Positions 30,396 through 39,526 are shown, counted from the stretch's first letter. The stretch is DNA of 64,000 bases from Pelagibacteraceae bacterium AG-426-M19 (GCA_003210025.1 QCNW01000005.1:1-64000), one strand, 5' to 3'. Numbers and translations are program-made. The notes: generated from the sequence alone by a model not told the origin.

Positions 30396-30418
30396 CTTGT
30401 GGGGCTAGTCCCCACAAG
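30396..30418. terminator. Hairpin between hsp20 and the convergent lipoprotein gene
   Basis: CTTGTGGGG (30396-30404) and CCCCACAAG (30410-30418) form a perfect 9-bp stem with a 5-base loop. There is no T-run on the + strand after it, so it may act as a bidirectional, Rho-assisted or mRNA-stabilising end. It is one of only two hairpins found between convergent genes here. Confidence 0.7.
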
Positions 30419-30419
30419 A

Positions 30420-30752
30420 CTAAATACATCCGCTAGAGCTAAATCCGATAATAATCCCTGAGGCATTCACCTCAAATTTTCTTTCACAAGGAATTCCATA
30501 TTTTTTTGTTTTGTAGATAAGCATTTCATTTCCAAGTTCATTGACAAAATCTTCTGAAGGTGAGCCCAATTCTAATCTCATCTCATTAACTTCTTTTCCA
30601 ACGAATTGACCAAATTTTTCATTCTCTTTTTCAGCCACTTCATCAGATTTCTTTTTAATTGTTTGGCATCCAGTTAAAAAAATTATTGTTAATGTGATAA
30701 ACAGAGCAATAAATTTTTTTGGTAAAGTATAATTTTTAAAAGCAATAATCAT
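30420..30752 (-). CDS. Small lipoprotein, SmpA/BamE-like
   Basis: This 110-residue protein has a basic lead (about residues 1-14), a hydrophobic stretch and a lipobox LTGC (Cys29). The mature part contains FVGKEVNEMRLELGSPSEDFVNELGNEMLIYKTKKYGIPCERKFEVNASGIIIGFSSSGC, the repeat-like layout of SmpA/OmlA-type outer-membrane lipoproteins (BamE relatives). Two further Cys may form a disulphide. An outer-membrane assembly role is an inference from the fold resemblance only. Confidence 0.65.
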   Translation of the reverse strand: MIIAFKNYTLPKKFIALFITLTIIFLTGCQTIKKKSDEVAEKENEKFGQFVGKEVNEMRLELGSPSEDFVNELGNEMLIYKTKKYGIPCERKFEVNASGIIIGFSSSGCI

Positions 30753-30890
30753 TAATACATACCTAAAGTTGAATTATGTTAACAATTTGTTCAAAACTTT
30801 CATTAAATTGTTTGAATTTAATACAAATTTGAAAAGATAGGAAATTTTAAAGATTATTGAGTTATTGATTTATTATATTAAAGAAATGCT
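30753..30890. promoter_or_regulatory. 138-bp divergent promoter region (lipoprotein / BMP transporter)
   Basis: This gap separates the leftward lipoprotein gene from the rightward BMP transporter operon. It is A+T rich, with repeated ATTTG/CAAAT words and a weak inverted pair, TTCAAAAC near 30793 and GTTTGAA near 30813. I see no riboswitch-like fold, tRNA or strong promoter. Confidence 0.35.
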
Positions 30891-32390
30891 ATGGCAACAG
30901 ACTTAAGAATATCAAATATATCAAAAATATATCCAGGATGTATAGCTAATGATAATGTATCTCTTCAATTTAAAAGTGGAAAAATATACGCACTATTAGG
31001 AGAAAACGGAGCTGGAAAATCTACATTGGTAAAAATTTTGTCTGGTGTAATAAGCCCAGATAATGGTGAGGTTTTTTTAAATGAAAAAAATTTAAAATTA
31101 AGTTCTCCACTCGATGCCAAAAAAAATAAAATTGGAATGGTTTTTCAGCATTTCAATTTATTTGAAACTTTATCAGTATTTGAAAACTTAAGTATAGATG
31201 CAACTGAAGATAACAAAAGTTTAAGGGTAAGAATAAATGAAATATTAAAAAAATATAACTTTAATATTGACCTTGATGTTCCTGTATTAAATTTATCAGC
31301 AGGGCAAAAGCAAAAAGTTGAGATTATAAGATGTCTCTTAAGAAGCCCTAAAGTTCTAATTATGGACGAGCCCACATCTGTTTTGACTGAGCAGGAAACA
31401 GAGGAATTATTTATATCTTTAAAAAAATTCTGCGATGAAGGAATATTAATTATTTACATAACCCACAAGTTAAAAGAAGTTTTGTCTTTATGTGATGAGG
31501 TTGCAGTAATGCGAAAAGGTAAGGTTGTATCTGTTAGCCAAACACAAAATGAAAAAGTTGAAACTCTCGCAAATAAGATGGTTGGTCAAAAACTAGCGAA
31601 AATTAAGAAAAAAATTAATATTTCCAAAAATAAAGATGAGATATTTAAAGTAAAACATTTAAATTTTTATAGCGATGATCCTTTTGAAACAAATTTAGTA
31701 AATCTAAATTTTTCTGTAAAGAAAGGAGAATGTTTAGGTATAGCGGGTATTTCAGGCAATGGTCAAAACGAACTCTTTCAAATTTTGAGTGGGGAAATAA
31801 TTACACCTAATACATCAATCATTTTTCGAAATAAAGAAATTGCTAAACTAAATCCAAAGCAACGACGAGAGTATTTAATGGCTTTTTCTCCTGAAGATAG
31901 AATATCTCAAGCAGCTGTACCTGAATTGAAAATTTACGAGAATGTAGCTTTAAATAATTTCAAATCATCAAATTTTTTTGAAAAAGGTTTGGTAAATGAA
32001 GGTAAAATTAAAGAACATTCAAAGAAAATACTATCTGATTTCTCAGTAAATACTGACAATGTAGAATTAAAAAGTCAATTTCTATCAGGTGGAAATTTGC
32101 AAAAACTTATTTTAGGAAGAGAATTAATTACAGCCCCGGAGTTATTAATTTGTTACAATCCAACTTGGGGACTCGATGTAGGTGCAATCAATTATATTCA
32201 TGAAACACTAATAAAAATTAATGATCAAGAAAAATCTACGATTTTAATTTCTACAGATACGGAGGAATTATTAAAACTTAGCGATAGAATTGCAGTTATT
32301 TATAAAGGAAAACTTTCAAAAATAATGCCTTCAGACGAGGTGACCCCAGAAAAATTGGGAATTCTAATGGGTGGAGGATCTATTGATTAA
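30891..32390 (+). CDS. BMP-type ABC transporter ATP-binding protein
   Basis: This 499-residue protein carries two fused ABC domains, as in the nucleoside/sugar-type importers of the BMP (YufO/NupO) group. Domain 1 has Walker A GENGAGKST (residues 37-45), signature LSAGQKQKVEI and Walker B VLIMDEPTS. Domain 2 has the degenerate loop GISGNGQNE and LSGGNLQKLILGREL. It powers uptake by the two permeases that follow. The permease start overlaps its end, so translation is coupled. Confidence 0.93.
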   Translation: MATDLRISNISKIYPGCIANDNVSLQFKSGKIYALLGENGAGKSTLVKILSGVISPDNGEVFLNEKNLKLSSPLDAKKNKIGMVFQHFNLFETLSVFENLSIDATEDNKSLRVRINEILKKYNFNIDLDVPVLNLSAGQKQKVEIIRCLLRSPKVLIMDEPTSVLTEQETEELFISLKKFCDEGILIIYITHKLKEVLSLCDEVAVMRKGKVVSVSQTQNEKVETLANKMVGQKLAKIKKKINISKNKDEIFKVKHLNFYSDDPFETNLVNLNFSVKKGECLGIAGISGNGQNELFQILSGEIITPNTSIIFRNKEIAKLNPKQRREYLMAFSPEDRISQAAVPELKIYENVALNNFKSSNFFEKGLVNEGKIKEHSKKILSDFSVNTDNVELKSQFLSGGNLQKLILGRELITAPELLICYNPTWGLDVGAINYIHETLIKINDQEKSTILISTDTEELLKLSDRIAVIYKGKLSKIMPSDEVTPEKLGILMGGGSID

Positions 32391-33462
32391 AATTGAAAAA
32401 AGAAATGATGTTCCAACAACATTGTATTTTTTGACACCATTTATTGCAATCATCTTAACAATTGTAGGTGGCGGTATTATTTTCTATACTTTGGGTTTTA
32501 ATCCAATTGAAGCACTTAAGTTTTATTTTATAACTCCTATTTCAAATTTATATGGTTTTAGTGAATTATTACTAAAAGCAACTCCATTATGTTTAATTGC
32601 CATTGGTTTATCATTTTGTTTCAAAAGCAATAATTGGAATATTGGCGCTGAAGGACAATTAACTTTTGGAGCAATTGTAGGAGGTGGAGTTGCTCTCTTA
32701 TTTTATAATCAAGAAGGATTTTATATATTGCCCTTAATTATTATTGCTGGAGCAATTGGAGGAATGATTTTTGCACTAATTCCTGCAATTCTTAAAACTT
32801 ATTTTAATACTAACGAAATTTTAGTCAGTCTGATGTTGGTTTATGTCTCAAAGTTAATTTTAGATTACTTAGTAGTTGGTCCATGGAGTAATCCAGAGGG
32901 ATTTAATTTTCCTGAAACAAGACAATTTAGCGACTCTGCTAGAATGCCACTGTTATTTGAGAGTTTAAGAATTCATGCAGGAATATTTATCGCTCTTGCA
33001 GCAGTTCTCGTTGGTTGGTTTGTTCTCTATAAAACTTATTTAGGCTTTCAGATTAAAGTGTCTGGTCTAAGTTTAAAAACTGCAAAATATGCTGGTTTTA
33101 AAGGAAAGACTATGATTTTGATTGTTTTCATGATTAGTGGCGCTTGCGCGGGATTGGCTGGTGTTGGGGAAATTACCGGGCCTATTGGACAACTACATAG
33201 AATGATATCTCCAGATTATGGTTTTACAGCGATTATTGTTGCTTTTTTAGGTCGTCTTAATCCATTTGGTATAATATTTGCGTCACTAGTAGTTTCTTTG
33301 ACTTATTTAGGTGCAGAAACGGCTCAAATTTTTTTACAAATACCTCAATACACTGGTCAAGTATTTCAGGGTATGATCTTATTTTTCTTACTCGCATCTG
33401 ATTATTTACTATTTTTCAAGATTAAATTTCTAAATTTAAAAAAAAATGAGCTTGGACATTAG
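32383..33462 (+). CDS. BMP-type ABC transporter permease 1
   Basis: This inner-membrane permease has about nine predicted helices and 360 residues, of the YufP/RbsC-like group. It contains NNWNIGAEGQLTFGAIVGGGVAL and SGACAGLAGVGEITGPIGQLH, typical of nucleoside-type permeases. I place the start at TTG 32383 because GGAGG lies 5 bases before it. A GTG at 32371 would add four residues. The start overlaps the ATPase stop, and the end overlaps the second permease by 17 bp. Confidence 0.88.
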   Translation: MIKIEKRNDVPTTLYFLTPFIAIILTIVGGGIIFYTLGFNPIEALKFYFITPISNLYGFSELLLKATPLCLIAIGLSFCFKSNNWNIGAEGQLTFGAIVGGGVALLFYNQEGFYILPLIIIAGAIGGMIFALIPAILKTYFNTNEILVSLMLVYVSKLILDYLVVGPWSNPEGFNFPETRQFSDSARMPLLFESLRIHAGIFIALAAVLVGWFVLYKTYLGFQIKVSGLSLKTAKYAGFKGKTMILIVFMISGACAGLAGVGEITGPIGQLHRMISPDYGFTAIIVAFLGRLNPFGIIFASLVVSLTYLGAETAQIFLQIPQYTGQVFQGMILFFLLASDYLLFFKIKFLNLKKNELGH

Positions 33463-34378
33463 TTTTATAGGTATTCTAATAGGATCAATTATGGCTTCAT
33501 CAGTGCCATTAATACTTGCTGCATCAGGTGAATTAATTACTGAAAGATCGGGTGTTTTAAATTTAGGTGTCGAAGGAATGATGATAATCGGAGCAATATC
33601 CGGATTTGCTTTGATGGTAATAACAGACAACCTATTTATAGCAATAATTGGTTCTATGTTATCTGGGGTTATAATATCACTCATCTTTGGATTTTTGACT
33701 CAATCTCTTCTCACGAACCATGTTGCAACAGGTCTGGCATTAACAATTTTTGGTATTGGTCTTTCAGCAATGCTGGGAAAAGATTTTGTTGGTATTCCTG
33801 GGAAAGATTTTCCAATTTTATTTTCGAGTTTAAGAGAAAGTATTCCTTTTTTTGGTCCAATATTATTTGGACATTCAATAATTTTATATTTCGCGTTTGT
33901 CTTGCCGTTTTTAACAAATTATTTTTTAAAAAAAACCAAGTTAGGTCTTGTTGTTAGAGCTGTCGGTGACTCGCCTATTTCAGCATCAAACCAAGGTATT
34001 AATGTAATTTTGGTTAGATATTGTTGTATTCTTTATGGGGGAGGCATGTGTGGTTTAGCTGGAGCTTATCTATCTTTAATATACACTCCTCAGTGGATTG
34101 AAAATATGACAGCCGGAAGAGGATGGATAGCTTTAGCGTTAGTCGTATTTGCAACCTGGAGTCCGATAAAAGTTTTAATTGGTGCAATAATTTTTGGCGG
34201 AATATCAATATTACAATTGCATATGCAGGCTGTTGGATTTAGAATTCCAGTTCAATTTTTAATTGCACTACCTTACCTGATGACAATAATAGTTTTAGTT
34301 GTAATCTCCCGTGATAGTAGAAAAATAAAACTAAACACCCCAACTTCTTTAGGAAGAATATTCTATAAAGAAAAGTAA
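33446..34378 (+). CDS. BMP-type ABC transporter permease 2
   Basis: This is the partner permease, with 310 residues and about eight helices of the YufQ-like group. The first half has ITERSGVLNLGVEGMMIIGAISGF, the second GLVVRAVGDSPISASNQGINV and GGMCGLAGAYLSLIYTPQWIENMTAGRGWIALALVVFA. These conserved blocks match the family in both number and order. It starts 17 bp inside the first permease. The substrate-binding gene follows after 87 bp. Confidence 0.92.
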   Translation: MSLDISFIGILIGSIMASSVPLILAASGELITERSGVLNLGVEGMMIIGAISGFALMVITDNLFIAIIGSMLSGVIISLIFGFLTQSLLTNHVATGLALTIFGIGLSAMLGKDFVGIPGKDFPILFSSLRESIPFFGPILFGHSIILYFAFVLPFLTNYFLKKTKLGLVVRAVGDSPISASNQGINVILVRYCCILYGGGMCGLAGAYLSLIYTPQWIENMTAGRGWIALALVVFATWSPIKVLIGAIIFGGISILQLHMQAVGFRIPVQFLIALPYLMTIIVLVVISRDSRKIKLNTPTSLGRIFYKEK

Positions 34379-34465
34379 TGTTAGCTATTCGAAAATAAAC
34401 ATTTTTTTTTTTTTATTTTTGATTAACTTAAAAATATCATAAAAAAAATTTAGAGGGGAAATCAA

Positions 34466-35530
34466 ATGTACAAAAACTTTTTTAGATACTTAATTTCTGC
34501 AATTTTTTTAATTACTTTTAGTATTAGTGCAAAAGCAGAATTTAAGGTTGGATTCGTTTATATCGGTCCAACAGGAGACCATGGTTGGACATACCAACAT
34601 GATGAAGGAAGAAAAGCTGTAGAAGCTGCTGGAATAAAAACTACTTATGTGGAAAGTGTTAAATATGGTGCAGATGCAGAGAGAGTAATTAGACAGTTAG
34701 CTCAATCAGGCCATGACCTAATATTTACAACAAGCTTTGGCTATATGGATGCGACCAATAAAGTCGCCAAAGACTTTCCGAACGTAAAATTTGAGCATGC
34801 AACTGGATACAAGAGAGAACACTCTAATGTTTCAACTTATTCTGCTAGATTTTATCAAGGAAGAACTATTTTGGGGCATATTGCTGGAAAATTAACAAAA
34901 ACTAACACTATTGGCTACATAGCATCATTTCCTATTCCTGAAGTTATAAGAGGAATAAACGCTATGACTTTAGCTGCTCAAAAGGTCAATCCTAACATCA
35001 AAACAAAAATAGTTTGGGTATTTAGTTGGTATGATCCAGGTAAAGAAGCAGAAGCGGCGCAAGCATTAATTGATCAAGGTGCAGACATAATAATGCAACA
35101 TACAGATAGTACAGCACCAGTCCAAACTGCAGAGAAGGCAGGAATTTGGTCATTTGGACAGGCAAGTGATATGCAGAGATTTGCTCCAAAATCAATTTTA
35201 ACATCAATTATTGACGATTGGGCTCCTTATTATGTTGAAAGAGCGATTGCCGCAAGAGATGGAAAATGGAGTCAACAAGATACTTGGCATGGATTAAAAG
35301 AAGGTATGGTTGCGATGTCACCATACAATAAAGAAATGGGTGCTGATCTTGTTAAAGAAGCAGAACAGCTTCAAAAAGATCTAGCATCAGGAAAAATTCA
35401 CTCTTTCACAGGTCCAATATACGATCAAAAAGGTAACATACTTGTTGCAGAAGGAAAAGTTGCTGACGACGGAATGTTATTAGGAATGAATGTTTATGTT
35501 AAAGGTGTTGAGGGAGATATTCCGAAATAA
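34466..35530 (+). CDS. BMP-family ABC transporter substrate-binding protein
   Basis: This 354-residue periplasmic protein has a signal peptide (MYKNFFRYLISAIFLITFSISAKA). The mature chain starts FKVGFVYIGPTGDHGWTYQHDEGRKA, the BMP/Med-family N-terminus, and later shows the GADIIMQHTDSTAPVQ block. Family members bind nucleosides or related bases; the exact ligand is not readable from sequence. A strong RBS (GAGGGGAAA) precedes it. The 87-bp gap before it holds a long T-run at 34402-34414 that may let it be expressed more than the permeases. Confidence 0.92.
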   Translation: MYKNFFRYLISAIFLITFSISAKAEFKVGFVYIGPTGDHGWTYQHDEGRKAVEAAGIKTTYVESVKYGADAERVIRQLAQSGHDLIFTTSFGYMDATNKVAKDFPNVKFEHATGYKREHSNVSTYSARFYQGRTILGHIAGKLTKTNTIGYIASFPIPEVIRGINAMTLAAQKVNPNIKTKIVWVFSWYDPGKEAEAAQALIDQGADIIMQHTDSTAPVQTAEKAGIWSFGQASDMQRFAPKSILTSIIDDWAPYYVERAIAARDGKWSQQDTWHGLKEGMVAMSPYNKEMGADLVKEAEQLQKDLASGKIHSFTGPIYDQKGNILVAEGKVADDGMLLGMNVYVKGVEGDIPK

Positions 35531-35550
35531 TTTTTATAGAAAAAATTAAG

Positions 35551-35578
35551 AAGGCCAACTTGAATGGTTGGCCTTTTT
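35551..35578 (+). terminator. Rho-independent terminator of the BMP transporter operon
   Basis: AAGGCCAAC (35551-35559) and GTTGGCCTT (35567-35575) form a perfect 9-bp stem with a 7-base loop, followed by T residues. The convergent phosphoribosyltransferase gene ends at its 3' edge (35577). On the minus strand a T-rich stretch also follows, so it may work both ways. Confidence 0.9.
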
Positions 35579-36113
35579 ATGAGTGTTTTTTCTTTAAACC
35601 GTTTATGTCTATTTCATCATAATATTCTGATGGTTGAACTATCCACGGATCACCATCTAACAAAATCGGGCAAAAATCTGGGGTAAAAGAAGAAGACTTT
35701 TTTTTCCAAAGACAAGCTGTTTTTATTTCTTGAATATAGTTTTTTACTGGAGCGTAATTTTTTAACCATTTAATACTTTCATTTAATGTAAGTCCAGTAT
35801 CAGATAAATCATCGACTAATAAAACATTTTTAAAGTCTTCATTTTTAGCAATTGAGCTTATGTCTCTTGCAAAAATAAGTTCGCCCTGTTTATTTTCTAC
35901 AGTTTCTCCAGAATAACTTTGAATAACAACATAAGCAGTGGGCAATTTAAATATTCTTGATAGCATATCAATTATAGGTGCTGCTCCCCTCATTATTCCG
36001 ACTAAAACAGATGGTTTGTAATTTTTTTCAATTGTAAGAGCTAACTTTTCAACTGCTAATTTATAATCTTCATAATTGATTATTAATTTTTCTGCCATAA
36101 AATTTGGTAACAT
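35577..36113 (-). CDS. Purine-type phosphoribosyltransferase
   Basis: This 178-residue enzyme of the type I PRTase family has a PRPP loop, VLLVDDLSDTGLTL (about residues 97-110), and the upstream VGIMRGAAP pyrophosphate loop. This matches the xanthine-guanine/hypoxanthine PRTase (Gpt/COG2236) group that salvages purine bases to nucleotides. Its position facing a BMP nucleoside-type transporter fits salvage of imported material. The start is probably the internal Met at 36098 (MAEKLIINYEDY) or the ATG at 36113; neither has a clear ribosome site. Confidence 0.82.
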   Translation of the reverse strand: MLPNFMAEKLIINYEDYKLAVEKLALTIEKNYKPSVLVGIMRGAAPIIDMLSRIFKLPTAYVVIQSYSGETVENKQGELIFARDISSIAKNEDFKNVLLVDDLSDTGLTLNESIKWLKNYAPVKNYIQEIKTACLWKKKSSSFTPDFCPILLDGDPWIVQPSEYYDEIDINGLKKKHS

Positions 36114-36140
36114 AAAAAAAAAAAATTAAAAAGGAGAATT

Positions 36141-36431
36141 ATGAAAGGTTACTGGATTGCAACTTACAGTGAAATTAAAGACCCTGAAAGAATGAAAAAA
36201 TATGCAGATAAAGCAAAGGAAGCTGTATTAAAACATTCTGGAAAAATTTTAGCTCGGAGTGCTAATAACATTGCACTTGAGGGTAGAGAAATGGTTAGAA
36301 TAGCACTTGCAGAGTTCCCAGATGTGGAAACTGCTGAAAAATGCTACGATTCTGAGGAATATGTTGAGGCAAGAACATACCTTAAAGACAATGTAATTAG
36401 AGAACATATGATATTTGAAGGAATGGAATAA
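36141..36431 (+). CDS. DUF1330 protein, first of a tandem pair
   Basis: This 96-residue protein of the DUF1330 family is a small ferredoxin-like alpha/beta fold. It has the family's start MKGYWIATYSEIKDPERMKKYADKA and later ALAEFPDVETAEKCYDSEEYVEAR. The biochemical role of DUF1330 is unknown. A strong RBS (AAGGAGAA) precedes it. The second copy follows after 18 bp, so the pair is cotranscribed and probably arose by duplication. Confidence 0.85.
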   Translation: MKGYWIATYSEIKDPERMKKYADKAKEAVLKHSGKILARSANNIALEGREMVRIALAEFPDVETAEKCYDSEEYVEARTYLKDNVIREHMIFEGME

Positions 36432-36449
36432 CTTAGAAAAGAGGTAAAT

Positions 36450-36746
36450 ATGAAGGCATATTGGGTGAGTTTGTATACAGAGATTTTAGACCAAGATAAC
36501 CTAAAAAAATATGGTGAAAATGCGATACCAGTTATAAAAAAATTTGGTGGTTCTCCTGTAGTTAGAGGAGGCAAACTAAAATATTATAGTGGTGACAAAA
36601 TATTAAGGACCGTCATTTGGGAATTTCCCAGTTATGATAAGGCCATATCTTGTCATGACTCAGAAGATTATTTAAAAGCTTGGTCTTATGCAGAACAAAC
36701 TACAAAAAGACATATGTTTATCGTGGAGGGTGCTAATACTGAATAG
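36450..36746 (+). CDS. DUF1330 protein, second of a tandem pair
   Basis: This 98-residue paralogue of the gene before it shares the layout (MKAYWVSLYTEILDQDNLKKYGEN, then VIWEFPSYDKAISCHDSEDYLKAW) but is clearly diverged. The conserved Cys-Hs/Asp-Ser-Glu region occurs in both. It ends 14 bp inside the convergent AlkA-like glycosylase gene. Heterodimer or separate substrate roles are possible but unproven. Confidence 0.85.
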   Translation: MKAYWVSLYTEILDQDNLKKYGENAIPVIKKFGGSPVVRGGKLKYYSGDKILRTVIWEFPSYDKAISCHDSEDYLKAWSYAEQTTKRHMFIVEGANTE

Positions 36747-37359
36747 TATCGTCATCAATTGAACGCCACAAATACCAAGTGGCAACAGAACAATATGGAG
36801 AAAATCTTTTTTGAAGTTTTTTTATAAAAGTTTCAGGTGGAAAATATTTTTTTTTATAGTTATTTGATATTGCTCTTAATAATCCAATGTCCTGAACTGG
36901 CCAGATATTAGATCTATTATAAGTAAATAATAAAATCATCTCTGCTGACCATCTTCCAATTTGTCTTAAAGTTGATAGGTATATAATTGCTTCTTCGTCG
37001 CTCATTTTCGAAATTAATCTTGGATTAAAACTTTTATTTTTAAATTTTTGAGACATTTCCAAGATACCCCTTATTTTTTGACGACTAAGACCGCATTTTT
37101 TAAGTTGCGATGTTTTAAGCTTGGAAACAATTTTTGGATTAATTTTTTTTTTACATGCCAATTCAAATTTTTTGAAGACAGAGTCCGCAGCAGCAACACT
37201 TATTTGTTGTCCTATTATACTTTTGCATAAAGAATAAAAGACATCTTTTCTAGTAGTTAAATTATTATCTTTATATTTTTTAATCAATGATCTCATAATA
37301 CTATCTTTTTTTGAAAGATATGTTCTAGCTTTTTTCCAATATGTCGGTGCCTTACTCAT
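36733..37359 (-). CDS. DNA-3-methyladenine glycosylase II (HhH-GPD family)
   Basis: This 208-residue base-excision enzyme has the helix-hairpin-helix LSTLRQIGRWSAEMILLF and the catalytic Asp in IWPVQDIGLLRAI. It lacks the N-terminal domain of E. coli AlkA, as many small bacterial forms do. It removes alkylated bases from DNA. It overlaps the DMT-transporter gene by 8 bp upstream, so the two share a leftward transcript. It overlaps the DUF1330 gene by 14 bp at its end. Confidence 0.85.
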   Translation of the reverse strand: MSKAPTYWKKARTYLSKKDSIMRSLIKKYKDNNLTTRKDVFYSLCKSIIGQQISVAAADSVFKKFELACKKKINPKIVSKLKTSQLKKCGLSRQKIRGILEMSQKFKNKSFNPRLISKMSDEEAIIYLSTLRQIGRWSAEMILLFTYNRSNIWPVQDIGLLRAISNNYKKKYFPPETFIKKLQKRFSPYCSVATWYLWRSIDDDTIQY

Positions 37360-38233
37360 TTCTACTTACCGTTACTTGTTTATTTAAAAATATTTCTCTT
37401 CGAAATATAATGATTGATGATATTATTACCAGTGAAGCACCCATCAATGTTTTAATTGTAGGAATTTCATCCCAAATAAAATATCCAAAAGATATTGCAA
37501 ATATTAATCCTAAATATTTAAGAGGTGTAACTAGAGAAACCTCGGATAATTTATATGATTGACTTAATAATAAATTAGCTGTTCCTCCTAACAAGCCAAT
37601 TGTACATAATAGTAAGAAATCATTGAAAGTAGGCATAATCCACCCAAATGGTATTGATAAAACTCCAACAATTGTAATTGCAAAAGAAAAAAAGAATGAG
37701 ATCAACCAGACTGGTTCTGTGGATGAAAGTTTTCTAATTGTAATTGCAACGTAAGACATTCCAATACAAAAGATTATTGGAAATAAATAATAAATATTTA
37801 AGCTAGAGAATCCTGGTTGGGTAATTACTAAAACACCAATAAAACCAACAAATACTGCAGCCCATCTATACACTCCTACTTTTTCACTTAGTAAAAATAT
37901 TGATAGCAAAGTAGTAAATATAGGTGCAGCAAATGAAATACTTGTCACTGTTGCAAGTGGTAGGTTTCTTAGTGCCAAAAATATTGCAGCCAAAGCTATC
38001 AGTCCTGAACAACATCTTATTAAATGTAATCCTAGTCTATTTGTTTTATAAAAATCTCTAAATCTTGTCTTAGGAACTAAAAAAATAATTGGCAAAATAC
38101 CAAATAGACCCCTAAAGAACATTACCTGTCCAATTGGATAATCTGATGACCACTTGACTATAACATCCATAAATGAGAAGGCACATATTGATAAAAACAT
38201 GTATAAAAAGCCTAATTGATTTTTGGAAAGCAT
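37352..38233 (-). CDS. EamA/DMT-family transporter
   Basis: This 293-residue membrane protein has about ten predicted helices in two EamA halves. The first has FSFMDVIVKWSSDYPIGQVMFFRG; the second has GGTANLLLSQSYKLSEVSLVTPLKYLGLIFAISFGYFIWDEIPT, the family's signature region. DMT exporters move metabolites such as amino acids or S-adenosylmethionine-like compounds. The substrate is not readable. It is divergent from msrA across 34 bp. Confidence 0.87.
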   Translation of the reverse strand: MLSKNQLGFLYMFLSICAFSFMDVIVKWSSDYPIGQVMFFRGLFGILPIIFLVPKTRFRDFYKTNRLGLHLIRCCSGLIALAAIFLALRNLPLATVTSISFAAPIFTTLLSIFLLSEKVGVYRWAAVFVGFIGVLVITQPGFSSLNIYYLFPIIFCIGMSYVAITIRKLSSTEPVWLISFFFSFAITIVGVLSIPFGWIMPTFNDFLLLCTIGLLGGTANLLLSQSYKLSEVSLVTPLKYLGLIFAISFGYFIWDEIPTIKTLMGASLVIISSIIIFRREIFLNKQVTVSRNE

Positions 38234-38267
38234 GATAATAAGTTTAGATTAATTAAAATTTTTAGCA

Positions 38268-38714
38268 ATGGAAATAGCAACTTTAGCACTTGGATGTTTT
38301 TGGGGACCCGAAATAAAATTTAGCAAGTTAGATGGAGTAATAAATACAGAGGTTGGATATTGTGGAGGTAATACTGAGAAGACATCCTATAAAGAAGTAT
38401 GTTATGGTGACACCAATCATGCAGAAGTAGTTAAGGTTGAATTTGATAATACTAAAATTTCTTATGAGGAAATAATAAGAAATTTTTTTGAATTTCATGA
38501 TCCAACTACTTTAAACCGGCAAGGTCTAGATGTAGGTACTCAGTATAGAAGTGAAATATTTGTTCATGATGAAAATCAAAATAAAATCGCTAACAAAGTA
38601 TTGAAAGAAATTAACGACAAATTTAAAGGTAAAATCGTTACCAAAATATCAAAATCAAAAAATTATAACAAAGCCGAAGATTATCATCAGAAATATTTGG
38701 AAAAAAGTTTCTAA
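38268..38714 (+). CDS. msrA: Peptide methionine sulfoxide reductase MsrA
   Basis: MsrA repairs the S-form of methionine sulfoxide in proteins and small molecules. The 148-residue enzyme has the active-site GCFWG at residues 9-13 with nucleophile Cys10. EVGYCGGNTEKTSYKEVCYGDTNHAE and FFEFHDPTTLNRQGLDVGTQYRSEIF follow, both diagnostic. No fused MsrB is present. The stop overlaps the sseA start as TAATG. Confidence 0.95.
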   Translation: MEIATLALGCFWGPEIKFSKLDGVINTEVGYCGGNTEKTSYKEVCYGDTNHAEVVKVEFDNTKISYEEIIRNFFEFHDPTTLNRQGLDVGTQYRSEIFVHDENQNKIANKVLKEINDKFKGKIVTKISKSKNYNKAEDYHQKYLEKSF

Positions 38715-39526
38715 TGTCACTTATATCAACTGAGTGGCTAGAAAAAAATCTCTCAAATGTAAAAATAATTGACGGCTCTTGGCATATGCCTGCAACAAAT
38801 AGAAGTGGTAAAGAAGAATTTAATAAAGAGCATATACCAAATGCGATTTTTTTTGATATCGACAAGAATTGTAATAAATCAACCGACTTACCACATATGT
38901 TAACTAACATTAGTTCGTGGGAAAATATACTATCATCTATGGGCATATCAAACGAAGACGAAATTGTGATTTATGATAATTCTGATGTTTTAAGTGCTTG
39001 TAGAGTATGGTTTAATTTAATTTACTTTGGCCATGATAAAAAGAAAGTACATGTTTTAGATGGAGGTTTTAATAAATGGAAAAAAGAAAAAAAAATAACT
39101 TCTGCTAATAATATAATTATTCAAACAACTAGCTATAAAGCAAAAGAAAATAATGGAATGGTTAAGAGCAAAGATCAGATTGACCAAAATATAATTAAAA
39201 AAAAATTTGATTTAGTTGATGCGAGAAGCAAAGATCGTTTTATTGGTATAACTCCAGACCCAAGAAAAAATGTAAGAAGTGGTTCAATACCTAATTCAAT
39301 TTGCTTACCGTTTAAAACTCTTATCAATGACGATTTTACTTTTAAAAGTAAATCTGAAATTTCTTCTTATTTTAACGATTTATCCTTAAATGACCCAGTA
39401 AATGTTGTGTTTTCATGCGGTTCTGGGATCACAGCATGTGTTTTGGCACTTGCATATTCTCAAGTAAATAATAAGTATCTACCAGTCATTTATGATGGTT
39501 CATGGGCTGAATATGGTAAAATATAA
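38714..39526 (+). CDS. sseA: 3-mercaptopyruvate / thiosulfate sulfurtransferase
   Basis: This 270-residue protein has two rhodanese domains. The C-terminal active loop reads SCGSGITAC with nucleophile Cys235. The CGSG(V/I)TA sequence points to 3-mercaptopyruvate as the substrate, rather than the CRKGVT of thiosulfate enzymes. It moves sulfur to thiophilic acceptors such as cyanide or thioredoxin. It starts within the msrA stop and is cotranscribed with it, and the efflux-pump genes begin 3 bp after its stop. Confidence 0.9.
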   Translation: MSLISTEWLEKNLSNVKIIDGSWHMPATNRSGKEEFNKEHIPNAIFFDIDKNCNKSTDLPHMLTNISSWENILSSMGISNEDEIVIYDNSDVLSACRVWFNLIYFGHDKKKVHVLDGGFNKWKKEKKITSANNIIIQTTSYKAKENNGMVKSKDQIDQNIIKKKFDLVDARSKDRFIGITPDPRKNVRSGSIPNSICLPFKTLINDDFTFKSKSEISSYFNDLSLNDPVNVVFSCGSGITACVLALAYSQVNNKYLPVIYDGSWAEYGKI

